Positions 1 to 5,681 of a stretch of DNA of 5,681 bases are shown here, one piece after another. The DNA is from Candidatus Thorarchaeota archaeon (GTDB lineage: Archaea; Asgardarchaeota; Thorarchaeia; Thorarchaeales; Thorarchaeaceae). The stretch is from contig JAEORG010000135.1 in NCBI GenBank assembly GCA_016841005.1, positions 1 to 5,681 of the forward strand. The letters run 5' to 3'. Numbering within the stretch: the stretch's first letter is position 1; each line of letters begins with the position of its first letter. The notes under the pieces were generated by a model that did no database searches, was not told the origin of the DNA, and saw only the letters and a program-made list of their open reading frames with translations. Both the position numbers and the translations under genes were made by a program.

Positions 1-1179
1 AGCTCCTGAACCTCCTCCAATAGTTTCATAGAATGAGAATGGAGTGTTCGTTCTAGGATCAATACCTCCAACTGTTAGATTATTCATTGTACCCTGACTT
101 GCTGCTGGCACCATATCGGGAACGATAGAGGCCATAGCTCCGAAAGTTACATCCACTATACGCTGAGAAGTTTCTACATTTCCTGCTGATACAGGAGCTG
201 GGAATAATGGGTTCAATAGGGACCCTTGTTCTACATTTACGTCAATCACACTCCAACAGCCACTATTGGTCGGAATGTCTTTTCCAAATAGAACAATGAA
301 TACATAGTAGACAGCTGATAGTGTAGATGCTAGAGGACAATTGATGTTCCCAAAAACCTGTTTTGATGTACCTGTGAAATCTACCTTTGCCCTTTCATCC
401 TGGATATCGATGGCAACTGAAATAGGAATGTCCCAGGTTCCTGCTCCATCACTTTCCATGAAATCCGTGTAATGCCCATGCTTTCCTTTGAATTTTTGAA
501 GTACTGTTCTCATCATCTGTTCAGAATAATATTGAAGATCTCCAAATGTTGTGAGAAGAGTTTTCCATCCATAGTTATCTGCCACCTGAAAGAGCCGCTT
601 CATTCCAACATTATTTGCAGCTACCTGAGCTGAGAGGTCTCCCAATCTCTCATCTGGCGTTCTAGTTTCTCTAAGAAGATCTGCCACAGTATCTCTATCT
701 AGTTGGCCTTCTTTCACAACTATCCGGGGGCTGATGAGTGTTCCTTCCTCTTGAATTGAGGTTGACACTCCTGGCATAGATCCTGGACTAATTCCACCAA
801 TATCTGCATGATGCGCACGATTAGCACAGAATGCCACACACTCTCCATCATTGAATAATGGTGCTACTAATGTCAAATCAGGAAGATGTGAACCTCCTGA
901 GTATGGGTCATTTACCAATGCCATTGTCCTTTGTCCCAAATCTTCTCCAAGAGTTCTAATGCATGATTTTACTGAGAGTGGCATAGCCCCCAAATGTACC
1001 GGGATATCCTTTGACTGAGCAACTAAATCTCCATTGCTGTCGAACACTGCGCAACTGCAGTCTCTTCTTTCTTTAATATTTGGACTGAAGGCTGTTCTCC
1101 TGAGAGCCTGACTCATTTCTCTTGCAGATGAAATGAGTGCATTCTTCAACACCTCGAAGGTGATTGGATCTTCAATCAT
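1..1179 (-). CDS. hyuB: Hydantoinase B / oxoprolinase family protein, partial (3' end beyond window)
   Basis: This is the B subunit of the N-methylhydantoinase / 5-oxoprolinase / acetone carboxylase superfamily. It pairs with HyuA in the cytoplasm for ATP-dependent opening of a cyclic amide or for a related carboxylation. Reading from ATG at 1179 to the left edge gives 393 open residues; the family usually runs 500-600, so the C-terminal quarter or so is missing. Family landmarks visible: an N-terminal LKNALISSAREMSQALRRTA (11-30), DLVAQSKDIPVHLGAMP (51-67), VNDPYSGGSHLPDLTLV (89-105), ANRAHHADIGGISPGSMP (119-136) with its paired His, DFTGTSKQVFGNIN (267-280) and YETIGGGSGA (384-393). The start is fixed by a strong Shine-Dalgarno and by the 4-bp ATGA overlap with hyuA, which implies translational coupling and equal expression. 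Family assignment is firm. The substrate (hydantoin, 5-oxoproline, acetone or acetophenone type) is not determinable here. Confidence 0.93.
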   Translation of the reverse strand, partial: MIEDPITFEVLKNALISSAREMSQALRRTAFSPNIKERRDCSCAVFDSNGDLVAQSKDIPVHLGAMPLSVKSCIRTLGEDLGQRTMALVNDPYSGGSHLPDLTLVAPLFNDGECVAFCANRAHHADIGGISPGSMPGVSTSIQEEGTLISPRIVVKEGQLDRDTVADLLRETRTPDERLGDLSAQVAANNVGMKRLFQVADNYGWKTLLTTFGDLQYYSEQMMRTVLQKFKGKHGHYTDFMESDGAGTWDIPISVAIDIQDERAKVDFTGTSKQVFGNINCPLASTLSAVYYVFIVLFGKDIPTNSGCWSVIDVNVEQGSLLNPLFPAPVSAGNVETSQRIVDVTFGAMASIVPDMVPAASQGTMNNLTVGGIDPRTNTPFSFYETIGGGSGA

Positions 1180-3206
1180 TGGTTCCCCCTCCTTATCCAG
1201 AAAGTTCCATCCTCATGTTGTTCTGCAATCCATCCTGGTTCAATATACGTCGTAGTATCTGTTTGCTCGATTATTGCTGGTCCTCCTATAATCTGCCCAA
1301 TGCCAAGTCTCTCTCTACGATACAATAATGCTTCAGTAGTTGTACCATCTATTAGGATTACATTTCGCTTTCCATACGGTTCTGATTCGCCGTGAATGTT
1401 ATGCTTGTAAGGTTGGTATTCATGTGAACTAGACTGTGCTACTGCTCGCACAGTGACCCACTCGATTATTCTTCCTTCTAACTTGTAGCCAAAAGATTCG
1501 CTGTGAAGTGTTTCAAATCTCTCTATAGATAATGAGGTGATGTCATTTGAGTCATTGTTGAGGGGGATTGATAGCTCATGTGATTGTCCTCCGTATCTCA
1601 TATCAACTTTCCATTCGATTGTTATGTCATTAACCGAGACTCCTTGATCAATCAACTTGTTTTCTGCATCTTTTGAGAGACTAGTTAGTGAGTCTAGTAA
1701 GACCTTTTCATTGTCGCATGAAGTTTCAGTGAGTATCGTCTTCATCATGTCTACTCGAAGATTTGTGCAAACAAGTCCAAGCGCTGAAGTAATCCCCGGA
1801 TATGGAGGTACTAGAATAAGGTCAATATTCAAGAGATCTGCAATATCAATCCCCTGTGTAGCTCCTGCACCACCGAAAGGAACTAGTACGAATTGTCGTG
1901 GGTCACTTCCTCTCTCCACAGTGACCTCTCTGATTGCTTGGACCATATTTGCTGTTGATATTCTAATAATTCCCAATGCAGCTTCTTCTACTGTTATATT
2001 TAGTTTAGAAGATACTCTTGATACAGCTTCTCTTGCAAGATCAACATTGAGTTTCACTTTTCCACCTAGAAAGTAATCTGGATTCAATCTTCCGAGAATG
2101 AGATTTGCATCAGTAACTGTTGCTTCATTTCCCCCTTTGTCATATGATGCTGGTCCTGGGACTGCTCCTGCACTCTGTGGACCTACATGTAGAATACCTG
2201 CATCATCTACCCATGCAATACTTCCTCCGCCTGCACCTATTGTCTTCACATCTGTGGAAGGCATACGGAGAGGTAGTCCAGCTACCTCATTATCTGGTTT
2301 GACAACAATTTCCCCAATTATTGCGCTAATATCACAACTAGTGCCGCCCATATCCAATGTGATTGCTTTTTGAATTCCGCATTGCTTAGCAATTTGCCAC
2401 CCTCCAATAACTCCACCTGCAAGTCCTGATATTGCGAGACCAATAGATCTTCCCCTCACTTTGTTGGCAAGCATTGTTCCTCCATTCGATTGCATTACTG
2501 CAAGAATGGAATTAGGTAGAAGTGATTTCAGGGAAGCATCAAGACGTTCAAGATAACCAACGACAAGTGGACCGAGATATGCCTCTAGAACTGTTGTTGA
2601 AGTTCTTTCAAACTCACGAAATTCTGGAAGGACATCCGAAGATGCTACAATATACGCGTCGCTATAATCTTGCAATCTTTCCTGTAGTAGTTTCTCATGT
2701 GATGGATTCCGATAAGAAAAAAGAAGTGAGATTGCAACTGCTTGAGGGTGTCTCTGGAGAATCTTATCAAATGATTCATTGATACTCTCATTTGTGAGAC
2801 CTTCCATGACCTCTCCTTCAGAATTGAGTCTCTCTCTCACTCCTATTCGATCATCACGTTTTACAAGAGGTTCTGGTCGAGAAGCTGAAAGAGAATAGAT
2901 GTCCTCCCTAGCTTGCCGTCCGATTTCAAGCACATCTTCGAGTCCTTTTGTAGATAATAAGACAACCCTTGCACCTTTTCGTTCGAGCATTGCATTAGTA
3001 GCTACAGTTGTACCATGCACAACCAATGAGATTTCATACGGTGAAATGTTGTAATCATAAAGTAATTCCTTGATTCCTTCGATTACTGCAAACTCTTGGC
3101 TTTGTGGAGTAGAAGGAACTTTGTGAACTAATTGCTGACCTGTAGTAGTATCTGTAAGGATGACATCTGTGAATGTACCTCCAACATCTACACCTATTAC
3201 TCTCAT
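1176..3206 (-). CDS. hyuA: Hydantoinase A / oxoprolinase family protein (ATP-binding subunit)
   Basis: This is the ATP-binding subunit of an N-methylhydantoinase/5-oxoprolinase-type enzyme. It has 676 residues from the ATG at 3206, a normal full length for the family (about 650-720). Domains in order: the N-terminal actin-like ATPase half, opening with IGVDVGGTFTDV (phosphate-1 loop) and HGTTVATNAMLERKGA (about 64-80); the central hydantoinase_A domain with MQSNGG (about 239), TLDMGGTSCDIS (phosphate-2-like, about 284-295), IGAGGGSIAWVD (about 323-334), GPQSAGAVPGPASY (about 342-355) and FGGAGATQG (about 445); and the C-terminal domain with DMRYGGQSHELSIPL (about 535-549) and GPAIIEQTDTTTYIEPGW (about 642-659). 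An in-frame TTG at 3215 would add three residues. ATG is preferred because it places the conserved GVDVGGT motif at the usual distance. It overlaps hyuB by 4 bp and is transcribed divergently from the phosphatase. No frameshift or missing motif was seen. Whether it is a hydantoinase, oxoprolinase or carboxylase subunit is open. Confidence 0.94.
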   Translation of the reverse strand: MRVIGVDVGGTFTDVILTDTTTGQQLVHKVPSTPQSQEFAVIEGIKELLYDYNISPYEISLVVHGTTVATNAMLERKGARVVLLSTKGLEDVLEIGRQAREDIYSLSASRPEPLVKRDDRIGVRERLNSEGEVMEGLTNESINESFDKILQRHPQAVAISLLFSYRNPSHEKLLQERLQDYSDAYIVASSDVLPEFREFERTSTTVLEAYLGPLVVGYLERLDASLKSLLPNSILAVMQSNGGTMLANKVRGRSIGLAISGLAGGVIGGWQIAKQCGIQKAITLDMGGTSCDISAIIGEIVVKPDNEVAGLPLRMPSTDVKTIGAGGGSIAWVDDAGILHVGPQSAGAVPGPASYDKGGNEATVTDANLILGRLNPDYFLGGKVKLNVDLAREAVSRVSSKLNITVEEAALGIIRISTANMVQAIREVTVERGSDPRQFVLVPFGGAGATQGIDIADLLNIDLILVPPYPGITSALGLVCTNLRVDMMKTILTETSCDNEKVLLDSLTSLSKDAENKLIDQGVSVNDITIEWKVDMRYGGQSHELSIPLNNDSNDITSLSIERFETLHSESFGYKLEGRIIEWVTVRAVAQSSSHEYQPYKHNIHGESEPYGKRNVILIDGTTTEALLYRRERLGIGQIIGGPAIIEQTDTTTYIEPGWIAEQHEDGTFWIRRGNQ
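1188..1194 (-). promoter_or_regulatory. Shine-Dalgarno of hyuB, inside the hyuA coding end
   Basis: On the minus strand AAGGAGG lies 8 nt before the hyuB ATG at 1179. These bases also encode the Ile-Arg-Arg-Gly tail of HyuA, so hyuB initiation depends on ribosomes reaching the end of hyuA. No equally strong site precedes hyuA or either phosphatase, which fits archaeal usage where internal operon genes carry SD sites and first genes have short or weak leaders. Confidence 0.8.
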
Positions 3207-3234
3207 CGTGAACAATGAACGAATTGCAGAAGGA

Positions 3235-3254
3235 CAATAAGAACGCTTGGGCAG
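3235..3254. promoter_or_regulatory. Conserved 20-bp block between the divergent promoters (copy 1), candidate regulator site
   Basis: This block matches 4882-4901 at 18 of 20 positions, while neighbouring non-coding blocks match at about 50-80%, and one at 10%. It contains GAACGCTTGGGCAG (GAACACTTGGGCAG in copy 2). It lies just upstream of the phosphatase TATA candidate, where archaeal activators bind, and overlaps the stretch between the hyuA TATA box and its predicted start, where repressors bind. No clear palindrome was seen. The regulator is unknown. Confidence 0.3.
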
Positions 3255-3262
3255 TTTTATAT
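3255..3262 (-). promoter_or_regulatory. Candidate TATA box for the hyuAB operon
   Basis: The minus strand reads ATATAAAA here, a good archaeal TATA-box match. Transcription would begin about 25-27 nt downstream, near 3231-3233, leaving a leader of about 25 nt before the hyuA ATG at 3206. No convincing Shine-Dalgarno lies in that leader. No clear purine-rich BRE precedes the box. The matching bases in the duplicated region (4902-4909) no longer form a TATA box. Inference from motif and spacing only. Confidence 0.5.
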
Positions 3263-3275
3263 CCGGCTCCTGAAT

Positions 3276-3284
3276 CCTTATATC
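3276..3284 (+). promoter_or_regulatory. Candidate TATA box for the first alkaline phosphatase gene
   Basis: CCTTATATC sits about 33 nt before the TTG at 3314. A start 25-27 nt downstream would give a leader of only about 7 nt, close to leaderless. The equivalent stretch of the second copy (4923-4931) is also AT-rich, which supports a promoter role. An alternative is TTTATAT at 3256-3262, giving a leader of about 29 nt that would contain AGAGG (3298-3302) as a weak Shine-Dalgarno, 11 nt from the TTG. The two options cannot be separated by sequence alone. Confidence 0.4.
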
Positions 3285-3313
3285 CTCTATTTGTAAAAGA
3301 GGACTGATTTCCT

Positions 3314-4744
3314 TTGATTATTCGTAAAGCTCTACCACGATTCGTTCAGATTTCATTTCTGATTGTAATTTGTATCTCACCACTCCTTGTAGGAGAAGAA
3401 TTCACACCAATTGCGCAATCACAGGACCAATCAATTCCTGCAGATGCACCTGGTCTAAGTGTAATCCTGATGATTGGTGATGGGATGGGATATGAACATG
3501 TGGAACTTGCGAGATTAGTCGAGAAAGGTGAATCCGGAAATCTAACAATGCAACAGCTGACCTGGAATGCGTCTGCTGTTACTTTTGCTGCGAATAGTGA
3601 CATTACTGATTCTGCAGCCGCAGCTACTGCTATAGCAACCGGAGTGAAAACGAATACTGGGTATGTTGGCATGGACCCAAGCAAGCAAGTTCTTGAAAAT
3701 ATTCTAGAATATGCTTACGATTTGAATAAGTCAACTGGTGTAATTACAACTGTATCCGTCTATCATGCTACTCCTGCTGGATTTCTAGCTCATACTGATA
3801 GCCGATATAATTACGATACGATTGTAAGTCAGATTGTGAATAATGATAATGTCGATGTTCTACTTGGTGGCGGTTCTAGTCAGTTCACTCCAACACAGCT
3901 GTCTACTATGACTTCGAATGGATACTCTATTGTGTATAACAGGAACGACATGCTTGATGTTGTTTCTGGAAAGCTTCTGGGACTCTTTTCATCAGGGGAC
4001 ATGCCCTTGGAGATAGATAGGGATTACACTACAACACCTTCGCTCTTTGAAATGACGAATCAGTCCCTTCACATTTTATCTCAAGATCCTGATGGATTCT
4101 TTTTGATGGTTGAAGGTGGTCAGATTGATTACCGAGGCCATGCTAATGACAAAGTTGGAGTTGCCTTGGAAGCGATTGAATTTGATAAGGCAATTGCACG
4201 TGCTGTAGAATATGTAGATAGTAGTCCAAATACAATACTCATCGTGACAGCGGATCATGAAACTGGCGGACTGACTGTTGTCAGCAATACATTGAATGAT
4301 GTTTTGCCTGGTACATTTGGCTTAGAATCTGATAGACGTACACAACGTATTGATCGCGCAAATAATGTAACAACAACTTGGACCACGACTGGTCATACTG
4401 CAGCTGATGTTCCAATCTATGCTTATGGTTCTGCATTTGCTAGCCTACCTGAGGATTATACTATCAACAATATTGACATTTACACACTCATGAGGGATTA
4501 TTTTGACGACACTCCACTCAGTGTGACTCAATATGAAGAACCTGAACCCACAACCACATCATCTTCTACTACGTCAACTACTGGCACAACTTCAGAGACT
4601 ACCAGCACAACAGAGTCAACTAATACCACAACTACATCTGGAACACAGACTGATATCCTGCTAGATCCCATGATGCTTACTGCAGTTGCCGCAGGTGCTG
4701 CAGTTGTAATTATTGTCATCTTGATACTTGTCAAGAAACGTTAG
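3314..4744 (+). CDS. Alkaline phosphatase, secreted and membrane-anchored (complete copy)
   Basis: Homologue of E. coli PhoA (alkaline phosphatase superfamily), a metal-dependent phosphomonoesterase that should act outside the cell to release phosphate. Length is 476 aa. Residues 1 to about 35 look like a Sec signal (Arg/Lys start, hydrophobic 14-27). The catalytic domain spans about 48-395. Recognisable sites are GDGMG with metal ligand Asp56, TDSAAAATA with nucleophile Ser100, HATPAGFLAH with Thr153, Arg164 (phosphate binding), VEGGQIDYRGHAND with Glu267, Asp272 and His276, TADHETGG with Asp314 and His315, and TGHT with His361. Then come a Thr/Ser-rich stalk (411-444), a membrane helix (about 455-473) and the end KKR. 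His151 and Tyr273 stand where E. coli has Asp153 and Lys328, positions known to tune the Mg site and turnover. The start is TTG: an in-frame TGA lies three codons upstream, the next in-frame ATG (Met53) falls inside the active-site motif, and the paralogue has the same TTG. Substrate range cannot be read. Confidence 0.95.
   Translation: MIIRKALPRFVQISFLIVICISPLLVGEEFTPIAQSQDQSIPADAPGLSVILMIGDGMGYEHVELARLVEKGESGNLTMQQLTWNASAVTFAANSDITDSAAAATAIATGVKTNTGYVGMDPSKQVLENILEYAYDLNKSTGVITTVSVYHATPAGFLAHTDSRYNYDTIVSQIVNNDNVDVLLGGGSSQFTPTQLSTMTSNGYSIVYNRNDMLDVVSGKLLGLFSSGDMPLEIDRDYTTTPSLFEMTNQSLHILSQDPDGFFLMVEGGQIDYRGHANDKVGVALEAIEFDKAIARAVEYVDSSPNTILIVTADHETGGLTVVSNTLNDVLPGTFGLESDRRTQRIDRANNVTTTWTTTGHTAADVPIYAYGSAFASLPEDYTINNIDIYTLMRDYFDDTPLSVTQYEEPEPTTTSSSTTSTTGTTSETTSTTESTNTTTTSGTQTDILLDPMMLTAVAAGAAVVIIVILILVKKR
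4544..4645 (+). other. Thr/Ser-rich stalk-coding segment of the phosphatase
   Basis: This stretch encodes residues 411-444, almost entirely Thr, Ser, Gly and Glu, between the catalytic domain and the C-terminal helix. Such spacers are usual in archaeal surface proteins, where they lift the domain away from the membrane or S-layer and are often glycosylated. An Asn-Thr-Thr sequon lies near residue 436. Thr codons are mixed (ACA, ACC, ACT, ACG), so this is low-complexity protein rather than a simple trinucleotide expansion. Confidence 0.7.
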
Positions 4745-4829
4745 TCTGTTCTTTCCATGAGAAGAATGATAGTCTGAATCTTATTTCGAATCCAAACTTC
4801 GTATAGAGCTGAATAGGAGTCGTATTGAC
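4745..4829. other. Unexplained spacer after the first phosphatase gene
   Basis: About 85 bases separate the phosphatase stop from the start of the duplicated region. The only feature is a short pyrimidine-rich run just after the stop (CTGTTCTTTCC), which could act as a weak archaeal terminator; no hairpin was found. An ungapped comparison with the matching interior of hyuA gives only chance-level identity, so it is probably not decayed hyuA, or has diverged beyond recognition. Confidence 0.4.
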
Positions 4830-4853
4830 TACATCTACGCCTATTATCTTCAT
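4830..4853 (-). pseudogene. Remnant of a hyuA 5' end (eight codons) left by the duplication
   Basis: On the minus strand ATG at 4853 opens MKIIGVDV, matching the MRVIGVDV start of the intact HyuA upstream. The DNA match extends on through the divergent promoter. After the eighth codon the similarity stops: the next residues (VNTTPIQ) do not resemble the expected GGTFTDV. The frame stays open back into the phosphatase gene, but nothing there resembles a known protein, so it is not called as a gene. The two changes (Arg to Lys, Val to Ile) are conservative. Confidence 0.7.
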
Positions 4854-4881
4854 TGTGAGCAAAGAGTGAGATGGATTAGGG

Positions 4882-4901
4882 CAATATGAACACTTGGGCA
4901 G
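4882..4901. promoter_or_regulatory. Conserved 20-bp block, copy 2, candidate regulator site
   Basis: This is the counterpart of 3235-3254, differing at two positions. It survives although no hyuA gene remains on this side. If functional it therefore more likely serves the phosphatase promoter, whose AT-rich box lies about 22 nt further on, than the hydantoinase operon. Recent common origin alone could also explain part of the match. Confidence 0.3.
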
Positions 4902-4922
4902 ATTAACTACCGACTTCTGAAT

Positions 4923-4931
4923 CTTTATTTT
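4923..4931 (+). promoter_or_regulatory. Candidate AT-rich promoter box for the second phosphatase gene
   Basis: CTTTATTTT occupies the same place relative to the TTG at 4961 as CCTTATATC does before the first copy, about 33 nt upstream. It is a weaker TATA match than the first. A start 25-27 nt downstream would again give a leader of only a few nucleotides. No Shine-Dalgarno is evident before the TTG: the AGAGG of copy 1 is not conserved. Confidence 0.35.
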
Positions 4932-4960
4932 GCGAACAGCTAGAACAAATGTGATTTGTC

Positions 4961-5681
4961 TTGATTATTCGAAAAGATTTACCCCGTATTCTTCAGCTAT
5001 CATTTTTGATTGTAATATTTATCTCACCCTTTCTTGTGGGCAATAGATTCGCACCAATTACGCAGACAGATGGGCAATCAATTCCTGCAGATGCTCCTGG
5101 TCCTAGCGTTATTTTGATGATTGGTGATGGGATGGGGTTTGAACATGTAGAACTTGCGAGATTAGTCGAGAAGGGTGAATCTGGAAATCTAACCATGCAG
5201 CACCTTACTTGGAATGCATCTGCAGCTACATATGCAGCCAATCAGTACATTACAGATTCAGCTGCAGCTGCCACAGCTATAGCCACCGGAGTAAAAACAA
5301 ACACTGGCTATGTAGGTGTGAATCCTGACAACCAAATTCTTGAAAATATTCTGGAATATGCTGAAAATCTGGATAAATCAACAGGCGTAGTTACAACTGC
5401 AACTGTCTATCATGCTACTCCTGCAGGATTTCTAGCTCATATAGATGATCGGAATGACTACGATACGATTGTCAGTCAGATAGTGGATAATGATAATGTT
5501 GATGTTCTACTCGGTGGAGGATTAGGAGAGTTCACTCCAACGCAACTGTCCACCATGACTTCGAATGGATACTCCATTGTGTATAATAAGAATGACATGC
5601 TTAATGTCGTTTCTGGAAAGCTATTGGGGCTCTTTTCATCTGGTTACATGCCTGAGGAGAGAGTGAGAAACTACACCACAA
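4961..5681 (+). CDS. Alkaline phosphatase paralogue, partial (3' end beyond window)
   Basis: This is a tandem paralogue of the upstream phosphatase and should do the same extracytoplasmic phosphomonoester hydrolysis. The first 240 codons are visible, with 194 of 240 residues identical and no gaps by hand count. Changes concentrate in the signal peptide and the segment just after it (1-48), in loops near 121-167, and in the last visible stretch (about 229-237). All catalytic positions reached so far are kept: Asp56 in GDGMG, Ser100 in TDSAAAATA, His151 and Thr153 in HATPAGFLAH, and Arg164. Glu267, Asp272, His276, Asp314, His315, His361, the stalk and the anchor lie beyond the edge. The start is TTG, in the same context (TTGATTATTCG) and with the same upstream in-frame TGA as the first copy. 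The intact frame suggests a working gene, though breakage downstream cannot be excluded. Confidence 0.93.
   Translation, partial: MIIRKDLPRILQLSFLIVIFISPFLVGNRFAPITQTDGQSIPADAPGPSVILMIGDGMGFEHVELARLVEKGESGNLTMQHLTWNASAATYAANQYITDSAAAATAIATGVKTNTGYVGVNPDNQILENILEYAENLDKSTGVVTTATVYHATPAGFLAHIDDRNDYDTIVSQIVDNDNVDVLLGGGLGEFTPTQLSTMTSNGYSIVYNKNDMLNVVSGKLLGLFSSGYMPEERVRNYTT

Larger units (their letters stand above)
3184..3313 (+). repeat. Duplicated promoter region, copy 1 (hyuA start plus divergent intergenic DNA)
   Basis: These 130 bases align without gaps to 4831-4960, with about 86 identical positions by hand count (about 66%). Copy 1 covers the first eight codons of hyuA (reverse strand), both TATA candidates and the leader up to the phosphatase TTG. 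Homology continues into the phosphatase genes at the same 1647-bp offset, so the true repeat unit is longer than this block. Left of 3182 the similarity falls to chance level, marking the apparent left boundary of the duplication. Confidence 0.8.
4831..4960 (+). repeat. Duplicated promoter region, copy 2
   Basis: This is the partner of 3184-3313 and has the same length with no gaps. Best preserved are the hyuA-start end (about 24 of 30), the block at 4882-4901 (18 of 20) and CTGAATCTTTAT near 4917. Worst preserved are the former hyuA TATA box (4902-4909) and the stretch at 4931-4940 (1 of 10). The in-frame TGA three codons before the phosphatase TTG is kept (4952-4954). Confidence 0.8.

Noticed and set aside
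1657..2782. Several plus-strand open frames of 60-139 codons across hyuA
   Set aside because: They lie fully antisense to an intact, motif-rich hyuA, are low-complexity or unlike any family, and lack promoters or ribosome sites. They are shadows of hyuA codon bias.
3055..3237. Minus-strand 60-codon frame overlapping the hyuA start
   Set aside because: It is out of frame with hyuA, Cys/Arg/Ser/Tyr-rich and unlike any known protein. The hyuA frame carries the conserved motif.
3240..3256. Possible palindromic operator (AAGAACGCTT)
   Set aside because: Only AAG and CTT arms pair around four bases, and the symmetry is lost in the copy 2 equivalent, so it is not supported as a palindrome.
3346..3684. 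Minus-strand open frame of 112 codons, with a similar 82-codon frame at 4993-5241
   Set aside because: The two antisense frames resemble each other, which could suggest conservation. They simply mirror the two phosphatase paralogues, whose sense frames explain the match completely.
4076..4734. Minus-strand open frames of 60 and 68 codons inside the phosphatase, the latter Val/Ser/Asp-rich
   Set aside because: The second is the antisense reading of the Thr-rich stalk, and neither has its own start signals.
4745..4830. Possible terminator hairpin or small RNA between the phosphatase genes
   Set aside because: No stable inverted repeat was found; only a short pyrimidine run is present, so no RNA gene or hairpin is called.

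Overview
The window looks archaeal. The evidence is TATA-like boxes at the right distance from short leaders, a secreted phosphatase with a Thr/Ser-rich stalk, C-terminal membrane helix and Lys-Lys-Arg end, and moderate-to-low GC. The stalk-plus-helix style resembles surface proteins of Asgard archaea (Thorarchaeota-like) and some Euryarchaeota. That placement is an impression, not a result.

Left half (1-3206, minus strand): a two-gene hydantoinase/oxoprolinase operon. hyuA (ATP-binding subunit, complete) is followed by hyuB (393 residues seen, running off the left edge). They overlap by 4 bp (ATGA), and a strong Shine-Dalgarno for hyuB lies inside the hyuA tail. Together they should form an ATP-dependent enzyme acting on a cyclic amide (hydantoin, 5-oxoproline or similar) or a related carboxylase. 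The substrate cannot be read from sequence.

Centre (3207-3313): a compact divergent promoter region. One TATA-like box serves hyuA and another serves the phosphatase.

Right half (3314-5681, plus strand): two tandem alkaline phosphatase genes. The first is complete (476 aa: signal peptide, catalytic domain, Thr-rich stalk, membrane anchor). The second is cut by the right edge after 240 codons. By hand count they are identical at 194 of 240 residues without gaps, and both appear to start with TTG.

Main discovery: the duplication that made the second phosphatase also copied the divergent promoter region and the first eight codons of hyuA. These sit as a stranded remnant at about 4830-4853. The two copies align without gaps at a fixed offset of 1647 bp, from about 3184/4831 to the right edge. 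In copy 2 the phosphatase-side AT-rich box persists while the hyuA-side TATA box is gone, as expected once hyuA was lost. An 18/20-identical block between the two promoters is a candidate regulatory site. No CRISPR, RNA gene or insertion sequence was seen.
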